NCBI GenBank assembly: GCA_964014735.1 | Contig: CAXHBH010000049.1 | Span: 1-5,710 of the forward strand | Length of the DNA: 5,710 nt | Direction: 5' to 3' | Source of the DNA: UBA7446 sp964014735 | GTDB taxonomy: Bacteria; Bacteroidota; Bacteroidia; Flavobacteriales; Flavobacteriaceae | Shown here: one piece after another, positions 1-5,710 of the stretch | Numbering within the stretch: position 1 is the first letter of the stretch | How the letters are laid out: each line of letters begins with the position of its first letter | Translations under genes and position numbers: made by a program | Notes under the pieces: generated by a model | The model's database searches: none | What the model was told of the DNA's origin: nothing | What the model saw: only the letters and a program-made list of their open reading frames with translations

Positions 1-20
1 GAGATGTGTATAAGAGACAG
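1..20 (+). other. Tn5/Nextera mosaic-end adapter (artefact)
   Basis: Bases 2-20 read AGATGTGTATAAGAGACAG, identical to the 19-bp Tn5 mosaic end used in Nextera-type tagmentation libraries. Base 1 (G) fits the adapter base that precedes it. This is residual library sequence, not genome. No transposase gene or other Tn5 sequence is present, so a real transposon end is very unlikely. Genomic sequence starts at about base 21. Confidence 0.96.
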
Positions 21-26
21 CTATTG

Positions 27-54
27 TATTAATAGTTTAATTAAATTATTAATA
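27..54. repeat. 28-bp near-perfect AT palindrome
   Basis: The two 14-base halves, centred between 40 and 41, pair at 13 of 14 positions. The single exception is G35 opposite T46, which could still wobble-pair in RNA. Apart from G35 the element is entirely A and T. A short T-rich run (ATTTTCTT, 58-65) follows it, so it could be the terminator of a gene lying off the left end, or a protein-binding palindrome. A chance origin in such AT-rich DNA cannot be excluded. It begins only six bases inside the adapter junction. Confidence 0.5.
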
Positions 55-175
55 AATATTTTCTTATGATTCTAATAGTATAAGTTTAAGCATAAACATA
101 TCAACATTATCTTGTACAACTACATAAAAGCAAGATTAAACCATCAAGAATAAAAAATTATTAAAAGCTATGAAG

Positions 176-209
176 TTTGAACCTGTTGACTCCAAGTTAA
201 GTAGGTTTG
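176..209 (+). promoter_or_regulatory. Candidate Bacteroidota promoter (TTTG-N22-TAGGTTTG)
   Basis: TAGGTTTG at 202-209 matches the Bacteroidota -7 consensus TAnnTTTG exactly. TTTG at 176-179 lies 22 bases upstream, within the usual 17-23 range for the -33 element. Transcription would start near 215 and give a leader of roughly 240 bases before the lipoprotein gene. That transcript would include the 271-291 hairpin and the AATCA boxes. The match is good, but consensus hits occur by chance in AT-rich DNA and the distance to the first gene is long. Confidence 0.35.
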
Positions 210-270
210 GAATAACTAAAGAATATCCAGCAAAGTTTAAAGCTCTAGACAAAACATTGAATTGATTTTT

Positions 271-291
271 CAATAAAACAGTAATTTATTG
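271..291. repeat. Inverted repeat, 7-bp arms and 7-nt loop
   Basis: CAATAAA (271-277) and TTTATTG (285-291) are exact reverse complements separated by seven bases (ACAGTAA). The stem is AT-rich and no T-run follows, so it is a poor intrinsic terminator. It could be a small operator or a leader hairpin if transcription starts at the upstream promoter candidate. It lies 17 bases before the AATCA box array. Confidence 0.35.
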
Positions 292-307
292 TAGTGTTAA
301 TGACTGA

Positions 308-351
308 AATCAATGGTAATCAATTTATTTTAAATCAATTTTAATCACTTT
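308..351 (+). promoter_or_regulatory. Phased AATCA direct repeats, probable operator
   Basis: AATCA occurs at 308, 318, 333 and 343, giving spacings of 10, 15 and 10 bases. The boxes form two 19-base half-units (308-326 and 333-351), offset by 25 bases and identical at 16 of 19 positions: AATCAAT, two variable bases, TAATCA, one variable base, TTT. Boxes one helical turn apart, repeated in tandem directly upstream of a possible -33 element, are what one expects for an AraC-type activator, including the hybrid two-component regulators common in Bacteroidota polysaccharide loci. The repeat is seen directly; the regulator is inferred. Confidence 0.45.
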
Positions 352-387
352 TGCCTTAGTGAACTGTTGTTTTTGTTGTACTTTTTG
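350..387 (+). promoter_or_regulatory. Weak promoter candidate next to the repeats
   Basis: TTTG at 350-353 is followed after 25 bases by TACTTTTTG (379-387), which is the TAnnTTTG element with one extra T. Both the spacing and the element are slightly long, so on its own this is a weak promoter. That is typical of activator-dependent promoters, and the AATCA repeats directly abut and slightly overlap its -33 region. Transcription would begin near 394 and leave a leader of about 64 bases before the ATG at 458. It competes with the better-matching but more distant candidate at 176-209. Confidence 0.3.
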
Positions 388-457
388 AAATATTTAGATT
401 AAAACTATAAACGTTCAAACATTATTTTTATGAAAATCTAAATGATATACTTCTAAA

Positions 458-2740
458 ATGACGAAACTAACAGTCCTTATTCTTTCATTCATTGCTATTG
501 GTTGTTCGCAATCAAACAATCCAATAGAATTTTATGTAGACGTTACTGGTAACGACAGCAATCAAGGCACACTTGAAGCCCCTTTTAAAACCATTGAGCA
601 AGCAAAAAACGCAATTAGAGCACTTTCAGAACAACAAAGGCAAAAGAATATAAATGTTTATTTAAGAGCTGGCACACATACGTTGTCAGAAACTATTGTT
701 TTTGAACTCGAAGACTCAGGAGCAGACAAAACCAAAATCACCTATCAAGCATATCAAAATGAAATTCCAATTATTTCTTCTGGGGTTCCATTAAAAAATT
801 GGAAGAAACTAGAGTCTTACCCCGCTGATTTACCTGAGGTAGCTAAAGGAAATGTATATGTTACAGACATTCCTGATGGCCTAGGGCGCTTCTATACCAT
901 GTTTGACGGTGATAAGCGAATTCCAGTTGCCCGCAAAGAAGGGTTTGATTTTAAAAATATTAATTATGTACGTGCGAAAAGTATGAACGTACTTCATGAA
1001 AAAGATCGGTATTTACTCAGAAGATTAGATCTTACTGGGGGGAAAATTTTAAAATCATGGCCAAATCTTGAAGACATTGAAGTAGGTTTCGCTCCTGTAC
1101 CATGGACTATGAATATGATGCAATTAGAGTCTGTTGATGAAAAAAATGGTATTGCTTGGACTACCTTAGAAGCCAATGCACCACCTGCAGCTAAAAAATC
1201 ACATACCAAACCTTGGGTAGAAAATGTGATAGATTATTTAGATACGCAAGGACATTGGGTGGTAAATACCCATGAACGTAAAATTTATTATTGGCCAGAA
1301 AACGGAGAACCTTCAGAAAACCTAGTTATTCCTAAGCTAAAGGAGTATTTTAGAGTTGAGGGAAAAATAGATTATAAGGGTCCTATCGATACTCCAACAA
1401 AAAACATTGTGTTTAAGGGTTTAACCTTCATGCATGGAGAACGTGATACATGGTGGAAAGGTCACAAAGGTTGGGGAATTCAACATGACTGGGATAAGTT
1501 TGATAGAGGAAATGCGATGCTTCGTTTTAGAGGAGCTCAGGACTGTGAAGTTACTGAATGTAGGTTTACAAACAGTGGTGGTTCAGCAATTCGATTAGAT
1601 CTACATGCTCAAAATATCAACATCAATAATAACTTGATAGATTTTGTTGGTCATATGGGAATTTTACTATGTGGTTATGGACCTGGAACCAAAGACGTAA
1701 ACAAAAACAACTCCATAACAAACAACTTAATTCATCATGTCGGTCGCATTATGAAAATGGGTGCAGGAATATTTATGTGGCAAAGTGGAAGTAATCACGT
1801 TGCCAATAATTTAATTCATCATGTGCCAAGAAAAGCAGTTGGCGTTTGTGGAATTAGAGTCCCCATACTACAAAAAAGAGATATCGATTTTGATGAAGCA
1901 TCTAAAACAATTCGTTGGGATGAAATTGATACATCAATATCAAGTGAAGGTTCTTTTTGGGAGCGTTACACTCCTTTTTTACATGCAAGTAACAATATTA
2001 TTGAATACAACGAAGTGTATAGGGCATTGGAGGAACTTGCAGATGGTTCTGCATTAAATGTATCTGGGGCTGGGGAAGGAAATATAATGAGAAACAACTA
2101 CGCGCACCACATTACAAGTCATGCTTCTGGAGTGATGCGAACAGACGATTGGCAAAGAGGTACGACATTTGAAAACAACGTTATCTATATGGCAAATATT
2201 TCAGGAATTGTTCATAAAGGTTTTAATCATATTGTCAATAATATTATCGTAGATTGTAGTTCCAGAGAATCTATTCGTTTTGCCTCGTACCCAGATGAAG
2301 AAGCTGACTACGGCTCAAGGATTCAGAACAATATTTATTACGAATCTAAAGACGCTATAAAGTACTATAATATTTCTTACAGAGCCTCCGAAGGGATTTC
2401 AAAACCAGAAGATTGCGATACAGACAAGAATATCTTCTTCTGTGCAGGCAATATAAACCAAGCAAACAAATTTGTGGAAGCTAAAAGAAAAGATGGCATA
2501 GAAATCAACAGTATTGTTGCTGACCCTTTATTTGAGGATATAGCAAATCAAAACTTTAAATTAAAACCCAAATCTCCTGCTTTCAAGCTTGGTTTTAAAA
2601 AGATTGACATGAGTCAAATTGGATTGAAAAAAAATCTTTTCCCTAAACGATATATCAAATTTGATGTTGAAGATATTGATGGTAGAAGACCTAATTTCCA
2701 CAGAAACAGAAAAGGAGAAGAAACCTATGATTTTTGGTAG
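458..2740 (+). CDS. Right-handed beta-helix lipoprotein, GH141-like or lyase-like
   Basis: A complete 760-aa protein, probably a secreted enzyme acting on a polysaccharide. Residues 1-16 form a lipoprotein signal peptide: K3, a hydrophobic core, then AIGC with lipidated C16. No acidic surface-export signal follows C16, so the anchoring side is uncertain. Residues 25-55 (FYVDVTGNDSNQGT, then APFKTIEQAKNAI) are the usual opening of DUF1565/GH141-type beta-helix enzymes, followed by the TLSETI and DSG blocks at 75-88. Residues 315-630 hold repeated parallel beta-helix coils with asparagine ladders, such as NNLIDFVGHMGI, NNLIHHV (twice) and NNVIYMANISGIV. Residues 465-510 appear to be a non-repeat insertion between coils. 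Acidic residues on helix loops (E525, E526, D529, D563, D564) are possible catalytic candidates by position only. The DPLFED...SPAFKLGF block (689-713) is the usual C-terminal closing motif. ATG 458 is the start that gives the signal peptide; an ATG at 430 meets a stop at once. It is the first gene of a probable sulfatase operon. A polysaccharide lyase or epimerase cannot be excluded. Confidence 0.85.
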   Translation: MTKLTVLILSFIAIGCSQSNNPIEFYVDVTGNDSNQGTLEAPFKTIEQAKNAIRALSEQQRQKNINVYLRAGTHTLSETIVFELEDSGADKTKITYQAYQNEIPIISSGVPLKNWKKLESYPADLPEVAKGNVYVTDIPDGLGRFYTMFDGDKRIPVARKEGFDFKNINYVRAKSMNVLHEKDRYLLRRLDLTGGKILKSWPNLEDIEVGFAPVPWTMNMMQLESVDEKNGIAWTTLEANAPPAAKKSHTKPWVENVIDYLDTQGHWVVNTHERKIYYWPENGEPSENLVIPKLKEYFRVEGKIDYKGPIDTPTKNIVFKGLTFMHGERDTWWKGHKGWGIQHDWDKFDRGNAMLRFRGAQDCEVTECRFTNSGGSAIRLDLHAQNININNNLIDFVGHMGILLCGYGPGTKDVNKNNSITNNLIHHVGRIMKMGAGIFMWQSGSNHVANNLIHHVPRKAVGVCGIRVPILQKRDIDFDEASKTIRWDEIDTSISSEGSFWERYTPFLHASNNIIEYNEVYRALEELADGSALNVSGAGEGNIMRNNYAHHITSHASGVMRTDDWQRGTTFENNVIYMANISGIVHKGFNHIVNNIIVDCSSRESIRFASYPDEEADYGSRIQNNIYYESKDAIKYYNISYRASEGISKPEDCDTDKNIFFCAGNINQANKFVEAKRKDGIEINSIVADPLFEDIANQNFKLKPKSPAFKLGFKKIDMSQIGLKKNLFPKRYIKFDVEDIDGRRPNFHRNRKGEETYDFW

Positions 2741-2766
2741 GTGTCAGAAAAAACTAAAACTTGGTA

Positions 2767-4233
2767 ATGAGAAATATTATAATATTTACACTATTATTTG
2801 GATTGAATATTTTTAATATATATGCTCAAAAATCCGATCAACCAAACATCCTCTTAATCATGTTAGATGATGTTAGTCCAGATCTATATGGAGCCTATGG
2901 TTTGCCACAAGCTGTAAAAACACCCAATGTAGATAAATTGGCATCTGATGGAGTCATGTTTAAAACTTGTTATGCATCAGCAATGTGTGGTCCATCACGA
3001 GTTCAAATCATGACTGGGAAATATGGAAGCTCCACAGGGGTTATGCATAACAGCATTTGGATGGGAAATAGTAACCAAAATGTATACAAAGATCATCAGG
3101 CTTTTGGCAAACTTTTAAAGGACGCTGGTTATGCTACGGCTATTGCTGGAAAATGGCATGCCGGAAGATCAATGCCTTATGAAAAAGAAGTTGGTTTTGA
3201 GGAATACTGTCTTTGGGAGAGTTTAAAAAAAATTGAAAAACTCCCAGGTTCTCCAGAATTTAAAGGACAAATGGAAGATTTTAAAACAACTTCTCGTTAT
3301 TGGCATCCTGGAATCGTTCAAAATCATCAAATGTTGGACACAAAACCAACTGATTTTGGGCCAGACATTTTTTCCAACTTTATAATGGACTTTATGGAGC
3401 GAAAAACCAAAGAAGGTATACCATTCCTTGCTTATTGGCCAAGCGTTGCGCCTCATGGTACCAGAACAGGAATGCCAACAAATCCGTTAAGAGGAGAAGT
3501 AGGAGATCTAGGAAAGAAAAAAGATGGTAAAGAAAATTACGAACGTTTTAAATCTTTAAATGAGTACATAGACGTTTTGATCGGTAAAGTGGTGAAAAAA
3601 ATTAAAGATTTAGGAATTGAGGATAATACGATTATCATATTCACCTCAGACAATGGGACAGCCATTACTGCAAAAACTAGAGGAGTAGAAAGAGGCCCTC
3701 ACGTAATTAATATTATTTCGGGTGCTGGTGTAAAAAAACGTGGTGCTACATATGAGTTAACCGACTTCTCTGATATTGCTCCAACCCTTGCAGATTACGC
3801 AGGAGCCAAACTCCCTAAAGGAAAAAAATTTGATGGTATCAGTCTGAAACCTTTTTTAACTGGAGAAACAGAAAAAACCAAAGAATTTATCTATGGATTT
3901 ATTTCCACTAGCCAAATTGTGCGTACCAAAAACTATCTACTAGAAGTGTTAAATCCTATGCTAGGAATGCCTGAAGGACGATTTTACTATACTGGAGAAC
4001 ACAGATTTGGTAAAGGCTATCAACTTTTAATTGATGATCTAAATCACACCAAAGAACGTAAAAGGTTTACAAAGTTTCTAAAGGATTTCCCTCCAATTAA
4101 AGAAGACCATCCTTTTTGGCAAACCAAACGAGGTAAGCGATTCCTAAAAGAATACACAAGTGAAAAGTCAGTTGAAAAACACTTGTATAATCATAGGGAT
4201 TATAAGTTTTATGATGAAAGTAGTGTGTTATAA
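2767..4233 (+). CDS. Secreted S1-family sulfatase, CGPSR type
   Basis: A complete 488-aa sulfatase predicted to hydrolyse sulfate esters on a glycan in the periplasm or outside the cell. Residues 1-20 are a signal peptide (MRNIII, hydrophobic core, IYA) with cleavage likely before Q21. The start is set at ATG 2767; a TTG six bases upstream only adds two residues. Family landmarks: metal-binding D34-D35 in LLIMLDD; C74-G-P-S-R, the cysteine-type formylglycine motif with the nucleophile at C74; G128-K129-W130-H131; APHG with H230; and D295-N296-G297 as further metal ligands. The later substrate-site segment is divergent: where many S1 enzymes have a GKGT...YEGG-RVP stretch, this one has K303-T-R, then E308-R-G-P-H312-V. 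The C-terminal subdomain (about 370-488) is rich in basic and aromatic residues. It lies 26 bases after the beta-helix gene with no terminator between, so co-transcription is likely. The cysteine type needs an anSME-like maturase, not seen here. The S1 subfamily and the sulfate position are not assignable by eye. Confidence 0.93.
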   Translation: MRNIIIFTLLFGLNIFNIYAQKSDQPNILLIMLDDVSPDLYGAYGLPQAVKTPNVDKLASDGVMFKTCYASAMCGPSRVQIMTGKYGSSTGVMHNSIWMGNSNQNVYKDHQAFGKLLKDAGYATAIAGKWHAGRSMPYEKEVGFEEYCLWESLKKIEKLPGSPEFKGQMEDFKTTSRYWHPGIVQNHQMLDTKPTDFGPDIFSNFIMDFMERKTKEGIPFLAYWPSVAPHGTRTGMPTNPLRGEVGDLGKKKDGKENYERFKSLNEYIDVLIGKVVKKIKDLGIEDNTIIIFTSDNGTAITAKTRGVERGPHVINIISGAGVKKRGATYELTDFSDIAPTLADYAGAKLPKGKKFDGISLKPFLTGETEKTKEFIYGFISTSQIVRTKNYLLEVLNPMLGMPEGRFYYTGEHRFGKGYQLLIDDLNHTKERKRFTKFLKDFPPIKEDHPFWQTKRGKRFLKEYTSEKSVEKHLYNHRDYKFYDESSVL

Positions 4234-4265
4234 AAGAATTAGGATTTAATTTAATAGTAGAATAA

Positions 4266-5700
4266 GTGAAGAAATCAAAACCAACAATTTATACGTTTTT
4301 TCTATGTGTACTTATACTTTTTATGCATTTCATTTCATTAGCTCAAAAAAAACACAATCCTAAATCAGCCTTAAAAAAACAACCAAATATCATCTTCATT
4401 GTTACTGATGATCAACATCGCGATCAATTTAACTTCTTAAAAGAAGGGCAAGACGAAGATGGAAACCCAACCAACCTTACTCCTAACATGGATAGATTGG
4501 TTAGTGAAGGTGTAATATTTGATAAGAGCTACGTGAGTACTTCTGTTTGTACGCCTAGTAGATACAATATACTAACAGGAAATTATGCCAGTAGAGCCAT
4601 TAAAAGATCAAATATAAAAAGATATCAGGGACAGACTAATGTAACTTGGAATGTGCGTATCGACTCAAGTACCAACAATATTGCTAAAGAACTGCAAAAG
4701 AACGGCTATTTTACAGGTGGCGTTGGAAAAAATCATGTCATATATTCAATAAATCCTCATAAAGTCCCCTTAAGTGCTAATCCAAGAGATTCTATTGTTA
4801 AATCACAGTTAATTGAGAATCAATTAGCACAAATTACTTCATATAAAAAAGTTGGTTTTGATTTCGCTAGATCTATCTATAAAGGGAATTTACCAAGTCA
4901 ATACCCTAAAGGTGTAGAAGATCATAATATGGAATGGATAGTTGAAGCAGCTCTAACCTTTCTAACAGAGGCTGATGAGAAAGAGAATCCTTTTTTCTTA
5001 TATTTCGCTACAACCATTACTCATGGTCCTGATAAATTAGGCTCAAAACACAAAGGGGATCCTTTGGCAACGCCAATTGGATTTTTAGAGAAGCCTCTTG
5101 AAGTGATGCCTCCTCGTGAAACCATTGGTAAACGTATTGAAGAAGCTGGTTTAGAGCAGGAAAAAACAGATTTATTATGGCTGGATGATGCTATTGGTAC
5201 ATTACTCGATAGGTTAGATGAAATCAACGAATTAGAAAATACCGTTATCTTCTTTATAAATGATCATGGAGTAGAATTTGGAAAAGGTTCACTCTACCAA
5301 GGTGGTATTGAAACCGTAAGTTTTGCTTGGGGACCATCTTACTTTAAAAATGGTATCAGAACACAACAAATGGTCTCTAATATCGATTTGGTTCCAACTG
5401 CATTAGAGTTGGCAAAAATAAACCCCTCAGAAAACTACAAGATCGATGGTAAAAGTATGGTACCATTGCTAAAAGGAAAAGATAGGCCCATTCATAGTTC
5501 GTTATATTTTGAAATTGGTGCTACCAGAGCTATTTTAAAAAATGGAAAAAAATACCTAGCGTTTAAAGCCCCCGAAAATGTAAAAAAACAGTTAGAGAAA
5601 AATGGTAAAAAAACAACTCATTTATGTGATAAACCTGGCGGAAGAGGTTCTGAATCACCTGCTTTGAAATTTTATGCTAAGAACTATTTTGTTCAAGAAC
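4266..5700 (+). CDS. Second secreted S1 sulfatase, 3' truncated, GTG start
   Basis: The first 478 residues of an exported sulfatase, cut by the contig end; no stop codon is reached. An in-frame TAA (4263-4265) directly precedes GTG 4266. Only this start gives a full signal peptide: KKSK, a hydrophobic core ending in FISLA-Q, with cleavage after A26. Starting at ATG 4323 would remove most of it. Landmarks: metal ligands D48-D49 in FIVTDDQH; C95-T-P-S-R, the formylglycine motif; G154-K155-N156-H157, with N where W is usual; THG with H253; D333-H334-G335; and K340 in a GKGSLYQGG stretch that fits the canonical substrate-site motif. The D-H metal pair, instead of D-N, also occurs in iduronate-2-sulfatase. 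The remaining sequence (about 440-478) looks like the C-terminal subdomain, so perhaps only several tens of residues are missing. It lies 32 bases after the first sulfatase gene, so it is probably in the same operon. The active-site letters differ enough from the upstream enzyme to suggest a different target sulfate. Confidence 0.9.
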
Positions 5701-5710
5701 CTGTCTCTTA
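5701..5710 (-). other. Residual mosaic-end adapter at right end (artefact)
   Basis: The last ten bases, CTGTCTCTTA, are exactly the start of the reverse complement of the Tn5/Nextera mosaic end found at the left edge. With the complete adapter at 2-20, the natural reading is untrimmed adapter on both contig ends. The sulfatase frame stays open through these bases, but the residues they would encode (P-V-S) are not reliable. Ten bases alone would be modest evidence; the matching left end makes it strong. Confidence 0.88.

Larger units (their letters stand above)
21..457. other. Non-coding leader upstream of the operon
   Basis: This very AT-rich stretch of about 440 bases has no convincing gene. 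It holds, in order: an AT palindrome (27-54), a consensus-like promoter (176-209), a small inverted repeat (271-291), phased AATCA boxes (308-351) and a second promoter candidate (350-387). The only modest open frame is 31 codons (ATG at 170, TGA at 263-265). It overlaps the promoter match, has no recognisable motif, and is more likely chance or a gene relic. The stretch probably contains the regulatory region of the three downstream genes. I see no tRNA and no riboswitch that I recognise. Confidence 0.7.

Noticed and set aside
1..20. A genuine Tn5-like transposon end
   Set aside because: The match is the synthetic-library mosaic end, it sits exactly at the contig edge, it is mirrored at the other edge, and no transposase or resistance gene is present.
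994..1209. Antisense open frame of 71 codons inside the beta-helix gene
   Set aside because: It lies wholly opposite a well-supported coding region, with no recognisable motif or promoter; it is a shadow of the real frame.
1821..2057. Alternate-frame open stretch of 78 codons inside the beta-helix gene
   Set aside because: It overlaps conserved beta-helix coils in the true frame and has no domain of its own.
2761..2766. TTG start for the first sulfatase
   Set aside because: It adds only two residues (M-V) before ATG 2767, which alone gives a normal basic n-region and signal peptide.
2741..2766. Terminator or separate promoter between the first two genes
   Set aside because: The 26-base gap has no inverted repeat and no TAnnTTTG element; nothing supports splitting the operon here.
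3223..3456. Antisense open frame opposite the first sulfatase
   Set aside because: The sulfatase frame is continuous and carries catalytic motifs here; the antisense product has no family features.
4234..4265. Terminator between the two sulfatases
   Set aside because: The 32 bases are AT-rich but contain no stable stem followed by a T-run.
4366..4384. Possible frameshift at A-rich runs near the start of the second sulfatase
   Set aside because: The frame reads continuously from the signal peptide through the linker into QPNIIFIVTDD, the expected start of the sulfatase fold.
5021..5227. Antisense open frame opposite the second sulfatase
   Set aside because: The Ser-rich, low-information product lies opposite the conserved THG-to-DHG region of the sulfatase.
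21..5700. CRISPR array, tRNA, rRNA or insertion sequence
   Set aside because: No regularly spaced long repeats, cloverleaf sequence, rRNA-like stretch or transposase-like frame was seen.

Overview
The window is a short, AT-rich fragment, most likely from a marine or otherwise polysaccharide-degrading member of the Bacteroidota (Flavobacteriia-like). The evidence is the low GC content, start codons without clear Shine-Dalgarno sequences, TAnnTTTG-type promoter candidates, and a gene set of one carbohydrate-active beta-helix lipoprotein and two secreted sulfatases. Taxonomy is inferred from style and content; no marker gene is present.

Both ends carry sequencing adapter. Bases 2-20 are the Tn5/Nextera mosaic end, and bases 5701-5710 are the first ten bases of its reverse complement. 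Genuine genomic sequence is therefore about 21-5700, and this is a whole contig bounded by library artefacts.

Layout: 21-457 is a non-coding leader with a 28-bp near-perfect AT palindrome (27-54), a consensus-like Bacteroidota promoter (176-209), a 7-bp-stem inverted repeat (271-291) and a phased set of four AATCA boxes (308-351) just upstream of a second, weaker promoter candidate. Three same-strand genes follow with gaps of only 26 and 32 bases and no visible terminator between them, so they probably form one operon: (1) 458-2740, a 760-aa lipoprotein with a right-handed parallel beta-helix, resembling GH141-type glycosidases or beta-helix lyases; (2) 2767-4233, a 488-aa exported S1 (formylglycine) sulfatase with CGPSR; (3) 4266-5700, a second exported S1 sulfatase with CTPSR, starting at GTG and cut off by the contig end.

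Together they look like part of a polysaccharide utilization locus for a sulfated glycan, probably algal (fucoidan, carrageenan, ulvan or similar). The two sulfatases would remove sulfate esters at different positions, and the beta-helix enzyme would cleave the backbone or a side chain. SusC/SusD, a sulfatase-maturing enzyme and a dedicated regulator are not in the window, so the substrate cannot be fixed. I see no clearly new type of system. The points most worth following are the phased repeat array in the leader, the divergent active-site letters of the two sulfatases, and the unassigned beta-helix enzyme.
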